NCBI RefSeq assembly: GCF_000429325.1
Contig: NZ_AUBQ01000017.1
Coordinates: 1-64,000 of the forward strand
Reading direction: 5' to 3'
DNA: 64,000 nucleotides
From: Fundidesulfovibrio putealis DSM 16056
GTDB lineage: Bacteria > Desulfobacterota > Desulfovibrionia > Desulfovibrionales > Desulfovibrionaceae
Shown here: positions 17,376 to 27,469 of the stretch, in pieces
Layout: each line of letters opens with the position of its first letter
Position numbering within the stretch: position 1 is the stretch's first letter
Notes under the pieces: generated by a model
What the model saw: only the letters and a program-made list of their open reading frames with translations
What the model was told of the DNA's origin: nothing
The model's database searches: none
Program-made: the position numbers and the translations under genes

Positions 17376-18521
17376 ATGCTCAAACAAATACCTCTGAACC
17401 AACTCCAGGTGGGAATGTTCGTAGAGGCGTACGGCGACGGCACCCTGGCCAACCCGCTCTGCCATCCGCGCGATTACGTCCACTCCCAGACCCAGATCGA
17501 CCAGTTCAAGGCGCTCGGCATAACGTCTCTCACAATTGATGCCGCCAAGTCGTCGCTCCAGCCCCCCAAAGCCCCGAATCATCCTTTCAGCCGACAGGAC
17601 CGCGAGGCCGCCCGCAAGGCGTACTCATCCTGCCTGAACCACGCCATGGACGTGATGCAGAAGGTCCGCCAGGGCTTCACTGTGGACTTCACCCAATCCT
17701 TTGACGCGGTGGACACCCTGATGACCGGTGTGGAGGAAAACCCGGCGCACATGGTGCTCCTGAGCAAGCTCCACCACTACGACGACTACACCTTCCGCCA
17801 CAGCCTGAACGTGTCCCTTCTGGCTCTGATCTTCGGCAAGTACCTGGGGATGGGGCAGCAGGAACTGCGCAGGCTGGCTTTCTCGGGGCTCTATCACGAC
17901 GTGGGCAAGTTCAAGATACCCCTGGAAATACTGAATAAGCCCGGGCGGCTCTCCGAGCGCGAGTTCGAGGTGATGAAGCACCACAGCCTCATCGGCTACG
18001 AGTTGTTGAAAGGCCATCCGGGCATCAGCGAGGACATCCTGCTGGGCGTGCTGCACCACCACGAGCGCTCCGACGGCAAAGGCTACCCCAGGCAGCTCAC
18101 CGTGGAGGAGAAGGACCCCTTCTCACGCATCCTGACCATCGTGGACATCTTCGACGCGCTCACCAGCGACCGCGCCTACAAGAAGGCCTTCACCCCGCAC
18201 GAATCCCTCAAGGCCATGTTCTCCTGGCGTAACGAGAGCTTCCATCCGGGGCTTCTGGAGAAGTTCGTGGAGTGCTTCGGGATCTATCCGCCGGGGTCGT
18301 TCGTGCGGCTCACGGACCAGACCTGCGGCGTGGTGGTGGAGGCCCGGCCAGAGAGCCCGGCGCGCCCGCTGGTGAAGGTGTCCTTCTCCAGGAAGCTCGT
18401 CCCGCAACTGCCGGTCATGCTGGATCTCTCGGACACGCCCACGTCAGCCCGGGGCGGCGTGGACATCGAGAGTTGCCTGGACCCCCGCTCCCTGAGCATC
18501 CCTGTCGAACGCTTTATATAG
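17376..18521 (+). CDS. HD-GYP domain c-di-GMP phosphodiesterase
   Basis: A 381-residue protein with an N-terminal DUF3391-like region (MLKQIPLNQLQVGMFVEAY) followed by an HD-GYP domain, which hydrolyses c-di-GMP to pGpG/GMP. The metal and signature residues are intact: HDVGKFKIP near residue 174 and HHHERSDGKGYP at residues 227-238, with VDIFDALTSDRAYKK following. It is cytoplasmic, with no transmembrane segments. I use the ATG at 17376 because homology begins there; the upstream frame is not protein-like. There is no ribosome site and TATAAA lies about 10 bases upstream, so the transcript may be leaderless. Confidence 0.9.
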   Translation: MLKQIPLNQLQVGMFVEAYGDGTLANPLCHPRDYVHSQTQIDQFKALGITSLTIDAAKSSLQPPKAPNHPFSRQDREAARKAYSSCLNHAMDVMQKVRQGFTVDFTQSFDAVDTLMTGVEENPAHMVLLSKLHHYDDYTFRHSLNVSLLALIFGKYLGMGQQELRRLAFSGLYHDVGKFKIPLEILNKPGRLSEREFEVMKHHSLIGYELLKGHPGISEDILLGVLHHHERSDGKGYPRQLTVEEKDPFSRILTIVDIFDALTSDRAYKKAFTPHESLKAMFSWRNESFHPGLLEKFVECFGIYPPGSFVRLTDQTCGVVVEARPESPARPLVKVSFSRKLVPQLPVMLDLSDTPTSARGGVDIESCLDPRSLSIPVERFI

Positions 18522-18663
18522 ACTCATGTAAATTATTTCGAATCGCTCGTTTCACTCCGGCGTACCCTTGCGAAAACAACTCGCCCATGCGACATGTCGC
18601 AGGAGGCGATGCGGAGCAGTACTGTCCCATGCGCTGAACCTATTAGCCGCATAGGAGGTCATC

Positions 18664-19653
18664 ATGCTCTTTGTGACCAACAGGGTGTTCCACGAAGGCC
18701 AACACACCGTCCCCGGCAGGTCCGTCACCTTCGACCTGGACGACAACAACGCTCTCCAGTCGATCTTCTTCTGCTCCCGCACTGATCCGCCGGCCTTCGA
18801 TGCCTCCGGGACCCCCGTGTACAAGGAGATCGGGTCCACGGCGTTCCTGAACAAGCTGCGCGCTTCCAAGGCGGACCAGATTTTGTTCTACATCCATGGC
18901 TTCAGCAATCTCCCCGAAGAGGATATTTTCCCTCGCGTCAAACAGTTGGGCAAGGCCTGCGAGGAATCGGGCCTCAAGATGGAAATAGTCCCCATCATCT
19001 GGCCCTGCGACAACGACTCCGGCATCATCAAGGACTACTACGACGACCAGGTCGCCGCCGACGCCAGCAGCACCGCCTTTTCCAGGGCGCTCTCCAAGTT
19101 CCTGGCCTGGCAGGAGAAGGGCGGCGACGACGCCCCCTGCCTGAAGCGGATCAACGTGCTGAGCCACTCCATGGGCAACCGGGTGCTGCGGGGGGCGCTG
19201 CTGGACTGGGCCATGTCGCTCTCCGGAAGGATTCCCTTCGTCTTCCGCAACATCTTCATGGCTGCCGCCGACGTGGTGAACGAGACGCTCCAGAAGGACA
19301 AGGACGGCGTCTTCATCTGCCAGAGCTCCAGAAACGTGGTGGTGTATTACGCCTCGGACGACCTGGCCCTGCGTTCCAGCAAGATCGCAAACGTCAGGAA
19401 CTCCATCGCCTCGCGGCGGCTTGGCCACACCGGCCCCGAGGACATGGCCGGTGTTCCCGACAACGTGTTCGCCATCGACTGCGACGACGTGAACACGCTC
19501 TACGACATGCCCAAGGGGCACTCCTACTTCATTGAGCCGGGCCGTGAGCGCGGCGGCGCGGTGTTCCGCCACATCGTGGCATGCCTGCGGACCGGGCGTG
19601 TCCCGGCTGACGAGTTTCGACGCCTCATCATCGAGGACGACTCTTTCCTGTAG
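18664..19653 (+). CDS. Alpha/beta hydrolase, DUF900 family
   Basis: A 329-residue serine-hydrolase-fold protein of the DUF900 type. It shows ILFYIHGFSNLPEEDI (strand plus oxyanion HG), then the nucleophile elbow INVLSHSMGNRVLRGALLDW with Ser in SHSMG, a conserved Asp region near DLALRSSK, and a C-terminal His in KGHSYF. No signal peptide is evident, so it is probably cytoplasmic; substrate unknown. The ribosome site AGGAGG is ideal. It follows the HD-GYP gene by 142 bp with no terminator between, so co-transcription is possible but unproven. Confidence 0.8.
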   Translation: MLFVTNRVFHEGQHTVPGRSVTFDLDDNNALQSIFFCSRTDPPAFDASGTPVYKEIGSTAFLNKLRASKADQILFYIHGFSNLPEEDIFPRVKQLGKACEESGLKMEIVPIIWPCDNDSGIIKDYYDDQVAADASSTAFSRALSKFLAWQEKGGDDAPCLKRINVLSHSMGNRVLRGALLDWAMSLSGRIPFVFRNIFMAAADVVNETLQKDKDGVFICQSSRNVVVYYASDDLALRSSKIANVRNSIASRRLGHTGPEDMAGVPDNVFAIDCDDVNTLYDMPKGHSYFIEPGRERGGAVFRHIVACLRTGRVPADEFRRLIIEDDSFL

Positions 19654-19677
19654 CCGGACAATCTCCCACAAACAGCA

Positions 19678-19711
19678 AAGGCCGCCTCCGCGAATGCGCG
19701 GGGGCGGCCTT
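19678..19711. terminator. Hairpin terminator between convergent genes
   Basis: AAGGCCGCCTCCGCG and CGCGGGGGCGGCCTT pair with one mismatch around a 4-base loop, with TTGTC after on the plus strand and TTTGCTG after on the minus strand. Positioned between the hydrolase and NlpC/P60 genes. Confidence 0.75.
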
Positions 19712-19754
19712 GTCATTACCGGGAGCTACTCGTTGAGAGAGCCGGGGGCAACGC

Positions 19755-21191
19755 CTACTGCCCGTCCTCCGGCGCCTCGCCTTCGGGCTCGAATCCGTCC
19801 TTGCCGTTGCCTGGGGCCACAAGGGTGATCCCCTTCACGCGGTTCAGCATGATGCGCCCCGGCCCGACCTCGGGATAGATCTCGCCAAGGCGCAGCGTGG
19901 TGACCACGGCCTTGCCGACCACCTTGCGCCCCTCCGTGCCGTCGGGCTCCAGGGTGCGCATGCCCCACACGTTGTGGAAGGCTATGGGATGCCCTTTGTA
20001 CTGGCCGATATAAAGCAGGATGTGCCCAGGCATCCAGATGAGGGTGGCGTAGGGCACGCCGTTTTTCAGGATGACCTGTTCCTTCTCCTCGGGCGTCATG
20101 CCCTCAAGGGATATGAAGGAGCCGGACTTGGCCTGGGCGGCCGAGTTGCGGGGCAGCCACAGCCCGAACGGGGCCAGCAGGTCGCGGGTGGCGGCCGAGC
20201 AGTCGCGCTTGCCGTCCAGGCCGCCCCAGCCGTAGGCCTGGCCCATCATCTGGTTGGCGGTGCGCGCCACGTTGACCGGGGTGGCCGTAAGCGGCATGAG
20301 CGCCGCCTGCCCCTGGGTCAGCCAGACCGGGCGCGTTTCGGCGCGTCCGCCAACCCCAAGGGCCGGGACCATGATCTTTAGGCGGACGCCGTCGGAGTCC
20401 TCCACGGGCAGAACGGTCCCCACGCCAGCCCGTAGGCCCTTGCCGGGTCCGGGCAGCAGCGGCACGTCCTCTGCGACGAAGGCCGCGAACGGGCGCGAGT
20501 GGTACTGGGCGATGAAGGCGTCGTCCACGTAGGCCAGCTCGTCGGTGCGCACCCAGCCCGGCGCGATGGCGGTCTCCACCAGCGCCCAGGCTCCGTCGCG
20601 GCTCACGTGGTCCACCAGCATGGGGGTTCCCAGCCACAGGGCGGAAACCTGGAGGATGTCGAACGGATAGCCCTGCCCCGGCTTGCCGGGGGTGCCGAAA
20701 CGGTTGTCCATGGTCGGGATGGCGCGCAGGTTGGTGTTGGCCACCGCGATGGCCGGACGGCGTGCATTGGCGAAATAGCGCAGGTTGGCGTTCTGGACGA
20801 TCCGGTCGGCCCAGGCCTTGGTGCGCGGCTGGCCGGATTCGTCGTAGCCCAGGTTCCTGGAATACGCGGACAGGGAACGCATGGCGCTCTTGCGGGCGTA
20901 CGCGCCGTTTCCTCCGCCGCGCCAGGGCGCGAAGAGGCGCTCCAGATAGACCTCTGAACGCAACTTGGCGGCTTCGGCTGAAAGTAAGGGTTGCTCTGCT
21001 TTTGCCTTGTCGATATACGCCGCTGCGTCCTGCGGCAGCTCCCGAAGATCATCCAGCGGTTTTTTGGCCTCGCCCCATTTGGCCTTGGGCTGAAAGGCTA
21101 TATCCGGGGTTTTGGGGCTACAGGCTCCCAGGACCAAAACCAGGGACAGAACGGCAAAATATGCGGGGCGCAAGAACTGTGGCGTAAACAT
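19755..21191 (-). CDS. SH3-domain NlpC/P60 peptidoglycan hydrolase lipoprotein
   Basis: A 478-residue lipoprotein (lipobox LGAC at about residue 24) related to the SH3b1-SH3b2-NlpC/P60 cysteine peptidases that cut stem peptides in peptidoglycan. Visible parts are the N-terminal stabilising region, an SH3-like part (GYPFDILQVSALWLGTP, GAWALVETAIAPGWVRTDEL), and the C40 catalytic part with Cys in KRDCSAATRDLL, His in MPGHILLYIG, and HNVWG. I start at ATG 21191, which has AGAGGAG and gives the lipoprotein signal; the frame is open to 21347. Likely acts at the inner or outer membrane on cell wall. Convergent with the hydrolase gene. Confidence 0.88.
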   Translation of the reverse strand: MFTPQFLRPAYFAVLSLVLVLGACSPKTPDIAFQPKAKWGEAKKPLDDLRELPQDAAAYIDKAKAEQPLLSAEAAKLRSEVYLERLFAPWRGGGNGAYARKSAMRSLSAYSRNLGYDESGQPRTKAWADRIVQNANLRYFANARRPAIAVANTNLRAIPTMDNRFGTPGKPGQGYPFDILQVSALWLGTPMLVDHVSRDGAWALVETAIAPGWVRTDELAYVDDAFIAQYHSRPFAAFVAEDVPLLPGPGKGLRAGVGTVLPVEDSDGVRLKIMVPALGVGGRAETRPVWLTQGQAALMPLTATPVNVARTANQMMGQAYGWGGLDGKRDCSAATRDLLAPFGLWLPRNSAAQAKSGSFISLEGMTPEEKEQVILKNGVPYATLIWMPGHILLYIGQYKGHPIAFHNVWGMRTLEPDGTEGRKVVGKAVVTTLRLGEIYPEVGPGRIMLNRVKGITLVAPGNGKDGFEPEGEAPEDGQ

Positions 21192-21475
21192 GGTGCTCCT
21201 CTGCGGGAATCGTTCCCGCCTGGGAGTGCCTCCTTGATGCCCCGAGGTCAAGGGTCTGCCAGGAAAAAGGCCCAAAAGCCCCATCTTCAGGGAGCGTCGC
21301 CGCCCTGACGCACCGGCTGCAGCGCACCAATCTCCTTTGCATTCCAAACAGTATATGGGTAGTGTAAATAAATATTTCGGAGCATGCCTTCAGCCAGTCT
21401 CCTTCCGGATTGGCCGCTTCCCCCGCCGTTTCGCGCCGTAACGTCTTTTGAGGCTTCCCCACTGAACGGAATGTA

Positions 21476-21513
21476 CGTTTGAGTCGTCGTTGCAAACAAT
21501 GACGCCTCAAGCG
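21476..21513. promoter_or_regulatory. 17-bp-arm inverted repeat upstream of MCP
   Basis: CGTTTGAGTCGTCGTTG and CAATGACGCCTCAAGCG pair at 14 of 17 positions around a CAAA loop. It ends next to GATTATATATACC, a plausible -10 region, 36 bases before the chemoreceptor ATG. It could be an operator or a leader hairpin. Confidence 0.45.
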
Positions 21514-21548
21514 GCGATTATATATACCACCATAAGGATGGACTCTCC

Positions 21549-23612
21549 ATGAAACTCAATATTCAAAGCAAGTTGCTTCTCCCTACCATCGCCATCGTCA
21601 TCATAAGCATCGGGCTTGCCAGTGTGTTCTCCTACCGCAAGGCGGCCGAGGAGATCTGGACCGAACTCCAGAGTGCGTCCCGCAATGTGGCGGACAGCGT
21701 CAGCAAAGGCATGACCATGTTCGTGGAGGACATTCGCGGCGCGGTGGTCATGCAGAGCCAGAACCGGGCCTTGCAGGAATTCCTGGCCGCCCCCGCAGCG
21801 GACGAGGCGCTTAAGACGGCGGGCGTCAAGGCGTTGAAGGAACTCGGCAACTTCGAGGAATCCATCCAGGGCGTGAACCTCCTGAACACCAAGGGTGAAA
21901 CCGTCCTCAGCAGCGAGTCCGACTCCGCCACCGGAGGCAGCCTGGCCGACCGGGACTATTTCAAACAGGCCATGTCCGGAAAGGCCAGCATCTCCGAGCC
22001 GCTCATCAGCCGCGTCACGGGAAAACCCGTGTTCATCGTGGCCGCGCCTGTGAAATCCGGGGACAAGGTGCTGGGCGTGATATACGCGCGCGTGGATCTG
22101 GCCAAGTTCACCGCAGACATGATCACACCGGTGAAAATCGGCCAGACCGGTTACGCCTTCATGACCACCAGGGCCGGACTGGTCTTCAGCCATCCCGACA
22201 ATGCGCTCATCATGAAGTACAACGTCAGCGAGACCGACTGGGGCAAGAAGATGCTGTCCCAGGACAAGGGCGTGGTGGAGTACGAGTTCAACGGCGTGCC
22301 CAAATCGGCCATCTTCATACGGGAGAAGACCACCGGATGGACCGTGGCCGTCACCGTCAACAGCGAGGACATCGCCAGGGCCTCCGGCGCGGTGCGCAAC
22401 ACCACCCTGCTCTTCGGCGGCGTCGGCATCATCCTGGTGAACCTGGTGATCTTTCTTATCGTGCGCAGCATCGTCAAGGATCTCAAGTCCAACGTGGCCT
22501 TTGCCGAAGCCGTTGCCGAGGGCGACCTGAACCGTAAGCTCGTCACGGATCGCCAGGACGAACTGGGCACGCTGTCCGACTCGCTGCGGGTCATGGTGGA
22601 CAAACTCAAGGAGATGATAAAGACCTCCGAGGCCAAGACCCGCGAGGCTGAACACCAGACCGAACTGGCCCGCAAGGCCACGCAGGAGGCCGAAGAGGCC
22701 AAGCAGCAGGCCGAGCGCGCCAAGACCGAGGGCATGCTCGCGGCGGCGGCCAGCCTGGAAGGCGTGGTGGCCATCGTGTCCACGGCCTCGGAAGAGCTGA
22801 CCGCCCAGGTGAACGAAGCCAGCCGGGGCTCGCAGGAGCAGGCGGTGCGCACCGACGAGGCCGCCACCGCCATGGAAGAGATGAACGCCACCGTCCTCGA
22901 GGTGGCCAGGAACTCCTCCCAGGCGGCCGACACCGCCATGGAGGCCAAGAACAAGGCCGAGGACGGGGCTGGCGTTGTCGGCAAGGTGGTCGAGGGAATC
23001 GGGCACGTGATGAACCAGGCCCTCTCCCTGAAGGCCGACATGGACAACCTGGGTAAGCAGGCCCAGGGCATAAGCCAGGTCATGACCGTCATCAACGACA
23101 TCGCGGACCAGACCAACCTGCTGGCGCTGAACGCCGCCATCGAGGCTGCCCGGGCCGGCGACGCCGGACGCGGCTTCGCCGTGGTGGCCGACGAGGTGCG
23201 AAAGCTCGCCGAGAAGACCATGCAGGCCACCCGCGAAGTGGGCGCGGCCATCGAGGGCATCCAGACCGGCGCGAAGTTGAACATCCAGAACGTGGAGACC
23301 TCGGCCCGCCTCATCGAGGAGGCCACCCGCATGGCCAACCAGTCCGGCGAGGCGCTTGGGAACATCGTCGAACTGGTGGAACGCGTGGCCGACCAGGTGC
23401 GCTCCATCGCCACAGCAGCTGAAGAGCAGTCTGCCGCCAGCGAAGAGATCAACCGTTCCATCGACGACGTGAACCGCATCTCCACCATCACCTCCGAGGC
23501 CATGCGGCAATCGGCCGCAGCCGTGGAGGAGATGGCCGGACAGGCGCAGATCCTGGGCAATCTTATCGAGGAGCTGAAATCGGGGGACGCAGGACAGAAG
23601 GCGCTGCGTTAA
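21549..23612 (+). CDS. Methyl-accepting chemotaxis protein with Cache sensor
   Basis: A 687-residue chemoreceptor. TM1 is at residues ~8-28, and then a periplasmic double-Cache domain runs to about 285 ([49 protein letters not shown]). TM2 is [20 protein letters not shown], followed by HAMP, a coiled coil and the signalling hairpin [20 protein letters not shown]. Cache domains bind amino acids, organic acids or similar small molecules; the ligand is not predictable here. AAGGATGG precedes the ATG. A very stable GC hairpin at 23699-23742 separates it from the next, convergent MCP. Confidence 0.93.
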   Translation: MKLNIQSKLLLPTIAIVIISIGLASVFSYRKAAEEIWTELQSASRNVADSVSKGMTMFVEDIRGAVVMQSQNRALQEFLAAPAADEALKTAGVKALKELGNFEESIQGVNLLNTKGETVLSSESDSATGGSLADRDYFKQAMSGKASISEPLISRVTGKPVFIVAAPVKSGDKVLGVIYARVDLAKFTADMITPVKIGQTGYAFMTTRAGLVFSHPDNALIMKYNVSETDWGKKMLSQDKGVVEYEFNGVPKSAIFIREKTTGWTVAVTVNSEDIARASGAVRNTTLLFGGVGIILVNLVIFLIVRSIVKDLKSNVAFAEAVAEGDLNRKLVTDRQDELGTLSDSLRVMVDKLKEMIKTSEAKTREAEHQTELARKATQEAEEAKQQAERAKTEGMLAAAASLEGVVAIVSTASEELTAQVNEASRGSQEQAVRTDEAATAMEEMNATVLEVARNSSQAADTAMEAKNKAEDGAGVVGKVVEGIGHVMNQALSLKADMDNLGKQAQGISQVMTVINDIADQTNLLALNAAIEAARAGDAGRGFAVVADEVRKLAEKTMQATREVGAAIEGIQTGAKLNIQNVETSARLIEEATRMANQSGEALGNIVELVERVADQVRSIATAAEEQSAASEEINRSIDDVNRISTITSEAMRQSAAAVEEMAGQAQILGNLIEELKSGDAGQKALR

Positions 23613-23698
23613 GAGGCCTGGACTGTCAGACGACGTGAATCGGGCAGGATTGACCGATAGGCCCAAGCGCCTGCCAGGAAACGAGACCTGATCGAAAC

Positions 23699-23742
23699 GG
23701 CCCGCGAGCGCCCCGGATGCAATGCCGGGGCGCTCGCGGGCC
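23699..23742. terminator. Bidirectional hairpin between convergent MCP genes
   Basis: An 18-bp GC-rich stem, GGCCCGCGAGCGCCCCGG paired with CCGGGGCGCTCGCGGGCC, with an 8-base loop, lying between the stops of two convergent chemoreceptor genes. It lacks a long T run, so termination strength is uncertain. Confidence 0.65.
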
Positions 23743-23750
23743 GAAATCAT

Positions 23751-26177
23751 TTACACGAGAGTGGTGGAGGACGTCACGGCCCGCAGGCGGCCAGCCAGGG
23801 TGCTCAGTTCCGCCAGGGAGCTGGCGGATTCGTCCATGCCCCTGGCCGTGTTGAGCGACACCTCGTTGACGTCGTCCAGGGCCTTGCTGATGTGTTCGCT
23901 CACTGCGGACTGCTCTTCGGCTGCGGCGGCGATGGTCTGCACCTGTCCGGCGGTGTTCTCCACCAGCCCGACAATCCTGTGCAGCGTCTCGCCGGAGCGG
24001 CCCGAGAGCTCCGTCGCTTCGTCCACGGTTCGCGCGGCCTGTTCGGTGACGCCCTGGTTCCTGCGGGTCTCTTCCTGGATGGCGGTGATCACCTGGGTGA
24101 CCTCGCCGGTGGCCTGCATGGTCTTCTCGGCGAGCTTTCGCACTTCGTCGGCCACCACGGCGAAGCCGCGACCGGCGTCGCCGGCCCGGGCGGCCTCGAT
24201 GGCCGCGTTCAGCGCCAGCAGGTTGGTCTGGTCCGCGATGTCAGAGATGACGGTCAGGATTCGTCCGATGTCCTGGGCTCGCTGCCCGAGGCCCGCCATG
24301 TTGGCGCGCAGCTGTTCGGTCTGGTTCCTGACTTCATGGATCACCTCCGTGGCCTTGCGCACCATGGCCTCGCCCTCGCGGGCGGTGTCCCTGGCCTCCT
24401 GGGCCTGGGTGGCCGCAGCCTGGGCGCTCCTGGCCACGTCATGGGCGGCTGAGGTCATCTGGGACATGGAGGCCATGGTCTCCTCCACGCGGCGCTGCTG
24501 CACGCCAGCCCCTCCGTTCACTTCTTCCACCTGCCGGGCGATAACGCTCAGAGACCCTGTGATCTCTCCCGAGACGGCGGTGATCTCCTGGTTCACGGCG
24601 CGAAGCTTGGCCAGATGGTCCTCCAGCTCGTCCTCGCGGTCCACCACGGCGGTGATGTCCTGGGCGAGCTCCAGATACCCCAGCAGGTGTCCTTCGGCGT
24701 CGGTGATGGACTGCACGTAGGGCTTTATCACCACCCTCTTGCCGTCCTTGCTGCACTGGATGCGGGTGTCCTCCGCCACCGGGATGCCCCTCTTGCCCAT
24801 GTCGATGGGGCAGTTTCCGGTGCGGCAGACTCCGGTCTTGAAGATGTCGCTGCACGAGACGCCCATGAGCTCATTCTGCGGACGCCCGGCAAACACGGCG
24901 GTGGCCTTGTTGGCCATCTTGACGCGCATGTCCTCGCCCACCACGAACAGCGGGTCGGGCACGGAATCCAGCACGGCCTGGTTGAGTGCGATCAGGCGCG
25001 AAAGCTTGACCATGAGCTGGTTGAACCAGCTGGCCAGGCTCGCCATCTCGTCCCTGGAATCCTCGGGGAGCTTGGCGGTGAGGTCCGCCTTGTCCTCGGT
25101 GATGTCCTTGATCTTCTGCACCATCAGCTCCATGGGGCGGGCCACGTAGCGCGCGAAGGCTAGGCTCGCGATGATGGTAGGCACGGTCAGAAGCGCCAGC
25201 AGCAGCCCGGCCAGGGTGTACTTGGCCCGGTCGATCAGGCCGCTCTCCGCCGAGGTGTCGATGGCCGCAACCATGACGCCGGTCTGCGCGCCCTTGTAGT
25301 CCTTGATGGGGAACGCGCCCAGGGCCACGTCGCCGTGCCGGGCCATGGCCAGGCCCTTCTGGCCCTCAGCCAGAAACTGGGAGGTCACAAGCTTCAGGGC
25401 CTCCTTCTCCTTGAGCCCGGACACCAGCACGAATTTGTTGTCCATCACGGGGTTCTTGGCCGGGTCGCGTAGCGAGGCGGTAATGTTCAGGAACTCGGAG
25501 TTCATGAACAGCAAAAGCCGCGTGCCGCTGCCGGACGCCCCTTGCAGGATGGGGTCGAAGTCCGTGAGGATTTCCACGGAGCCGAGCTGCTTGCCTGCCG
25601 CGTTCTTCACCGGAGCCACGCCACGGATGGCAAACCCGCCCTCGCCGAGCTCGATGCCCATCACCGCCTTGCCGGAGCGGTTCACGTCCAGGACCGTGGG
25701 GCGGAATTTTGAAATGTCGTCGGAGACGTCCAGCTTCTGGCCGTCGCGCGTCACCTGCTTGTCGCGCCACAGGCGCACCAGGCTGCGGGCGTTGGGGAGG
25801 TGGTAGTGCAGCTGGACCTTGCGCCCGCCCATGTTGTCGGAGAAGCCCTTGAGCGCCCCGGCCAGCTCGGCGCGGATGCGTTCGCGGGCGCGCTGCGCGG
25901 CGGGGTCCTTCTCGTCGGAGATGTTTCCGGAGAGGGCTTCCTCGAAGGCGTCGGTCACCCCCTGCATCTGGGAGAAGAGAACCGCCTGCTCCAGGGCCAG
26001 ACGGGAGACGTTGGCAATGGCGCTCTCCACCTCTCCGGCTTTGCCTCCGACAATCTGGGAGACGAATTTCTCCTCCACTTCCTCCAGGGAGCTCCTGAGC
26101 ATCCAGAGGCACGCGCCACCCAGGATCACGATAGTCGCGACAAAGGGCATGAACATCTTATTGCGTATTCCCATCAC
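23751..26177 (-). CDS. Chemotaxis protein with dCache, HAMP, PAS and MCP signalling domains
   Basis: An 808-residue chemoreceptor. TM1 is at residues ~8-28. The periplasmic dCache_3-like sensor has VQLHYHLPNARSLVRLW and MGIELGEGGFAIRGVAPV, and TM2 is near residue 320 (LLLALLTVPTIIASLAFA), followed by HAMP. A PAS domain then holds a Cys-rich stretch, CSDIFKTGVCRTGNC, and an AQDITAVVDREDELEDHL linker. The signalling hairpin is [20 protein letters not shown]. The extra cytoplasmic PAS domain means it can take an internal as well as an external input. The start has a GGGGGAG site; two adjacent ATGs are possible. Confidence 0.93.
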   Translation of the reverse strand: MMGIRNKMFMPFVATIVILGGACLWMLRSSLEEVEEKFVSQIVGGKAGEVESAIANVSRLALEQAVLFSQMQGVTDAFEEALSGNISDEKDPAAQRARERIRAELAGALKGFSDNMGGRKVQLHYHLPNARSLVRLWRDKQVTRDGQKLDVSDDISKFRPTVLDVNRSGKAVMGIELGEGGFAIRGVAPVKNAAGKQLGSVEILTDFDPILQGASGSGTRLLLFMNSEFLNITASLRDPAKNPVMDNKFVLVSGLKEKEALKLVTSQFLAEGQKGLAMARHGDVALGAFPIKDYKGAQTGVMVAAIDTSAESGLIDRAKYTLAGLLLALLTVPTIIASLAFARYVARPMELMVQKIKDITEDKADLTAKLPEDSRDEMASLASWFNQLMVKLSRLIALNQAVLDSVPDPLFVVGEDMRVKMANKATAVFAGRPQNELMGVSCSDIFKTGVCRTGNCPIDMGKRGIPVAEDTRIQCSKDGKRVVIKPYVQSITDAEGHLLGYLELAQDITAVVDREDELEDHLAKLRAVNQEITAVSGEITGSLSVIARQVEEVNGGAGVQQRRVEETMASMSQMTSAAHDVARSAQAAATQAQEARDTAREGEAMVRKATEVIHEVRNQTEQLRANMAGLGQRAQDIGRILTVISDIADQTNLLALNAAIEAARAGDAGRGFAVVADEVRKLAEKTMQATGEVTQVITAIQEETRRNQGVTEQAARTVDEATELSGRSGETLHRIVGLVENTAGQVQTIAAAAEEQSAVSEHISKALDDVNEVSLNTARGMDESASSLAELSTLAGRLRAVTSSTTLV

Positions 26178-26841
26178 TCCCCCACAGTAAATAGACAGGA
26201 CAGATACTAAACATTACCATTTCGCATTCGTAACGATATCGGGGCCATCCCGGCAACGGAGGGAAACAGGCAGAGACCATCTCTCCAATCCCCCGGCACG
26301 CCTACGAGTTTCCCTAATCCATTAAAATAGTGCATTATATACGGCGTCGCCACGTACAGGCCGACGCCTAGCCCGAAAACGACATAGCCTTTGTTCTTTA
26401 TCAATATTTGCGTATCGACGCATCCAGCGGGAAACATTTCACAATATTAATTTTCCAAAGCATTCAGCCTACTTCGATGAAACGTCGTAACAAATGCCCA
26501 CTGGATGAGATCAGCCGGTCACGGAAATGCCGAATTGATGACGTTTTACCCCGAATGAGGCCAGGAGAAGCCGGGGGCAAGGCGGGAGCCCCGAGAAAGA
26601 GGTCAGCGCAGCATGTCGCGACACGTCGCGCACGGTGAAGGGGTCAGGGAGCGGGCGCTTGCTGGCGTGGACGCCATTGCCCGGGGGAGACATGCGCCAT
26701 CAAGGCGACCCGCCTCGCACCGGCTGGAGCCGCAGGTCCTTGTCCGGTCGCATGGGCCGGGTTGCGCGATCATGGCAAGCGCTGTCGCGAAGAAGGGGCG
26801 GACGTTTTCAAACTCGTCCGCCCTCGTTCCGGCCTGAGGGG
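26178..26841. other. Long intergenic region without a supportable gene
   Basis: About 660 bp between the MCP start and the cupin stop. Bases 26200-26540 are less GC-rich than the neighbours and presumably include the MCP promoter. A GGGCGGACG/CGTCCGCCC hairpin at 26796-26823 may end the cupin transcript. Open frames here (for example 26207-26437, minus) lack ribosome sites and the local codon bias. Confidence 0.4.
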
Positions 26842-27249
26842 TCAGGAAAAATCGTCGAAAACCGAGTCGTCCGCCGGGTCGTGGACTCCCCGATAATATT
26901 CCACCACGATCAGTTCCTCCAGGGCCTCGAAACGATGCCCCAGGCCGGGCAGAATGGTCACCTTGTCCCCGGCTCCCACTTCGGTGCGCCCGCGCGCGCC
27001 CAATGCGGGGTCCGTCCAGAGGAGCACCCCGCGCCCGCGCAGCACGTAGAAATGCTCGGTTTTGGTGCGGTGGATATGCCCGCCACGGTAAAACCCTGGC
27101 CCAGGCAGCAGCGTGAAGCAGGCCAGATGGTTGAACTCCGGCCCGTCCTCGATCAGGGCCAGCTCGCCGCGCTCCTGAAGGATGCGCCGGGTGGGCAGGC
27201 GCTGATCCGTCACCGGGGCCTGAACCACGAGAAGCTTGTCGGTATGCAC
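26842..27249 (-). CDS. Cupin-domain protein (mannose-6-phosphate isomerase-like)
   Basis: A 135-residue single-cupin protein. The first cupin motif with metal ligands is HIHRTKTEHFYVLRGRGVLLW (the two His, a Glu and the following His region), and the second is PGLGHRFEALEELIVVEYY. The nearest family is the WxcM-like or type II mannose isomerase cupins that act on sugar phosphates or nucleotide sugars, but a sensor or binding role is equally possible. The start is GTG 27249, with GAGGAG 7 bases upstream; the frame is open further upstream but without a signal. No operon partner. Confidence 0.78.
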   Translation of the reverse strand: MHTDKLLVVQAPVTDQRLPTRRILQERGELALIEDGPEFNHLACFTLLPGPGFYRGGHIHRTKTEHFYVLRGRGVLLWTDPALGARGRTEVGAGDKVTILPGLGHRFEALEELIVVEYYRGVHDPADDSVFDDFS

Positions 27250-27469
27250 TTCATGTCTCCTCTGCACTACGTTCCCGGTCATGGACTGCGTGCGCCATGA
27301 ACCGCCATACGCTCGCCGCGCCATCCGTCCGGAACGGCCACCTGGCCGCCCGTACGCCTGCGGTCCCTGCAGACAAAGCCTGCTGCACACGGGCACGCAT
27401 TTTCTCTTTGATGCCTAGCCGATTTGTGGCATCCAGGAAATGAAGTATTCTTAGCGGGCGGAACCACCT

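Noticed and set aside
21507-23750. 747-codon minus-strand open frame opposite the Cache MCP
   Set aside because: Composition is Gly/His/Leu-rich shadow of a GC-rich coding strand; the plus-strand gene has TMs, Cache and the MCP signalling hairpin.
26207-26437. 76-codon minus-strand open frame with a hydrophobic stretch
   Set aside because: No ribosome site and codon use without the local G/C bias at third positions.
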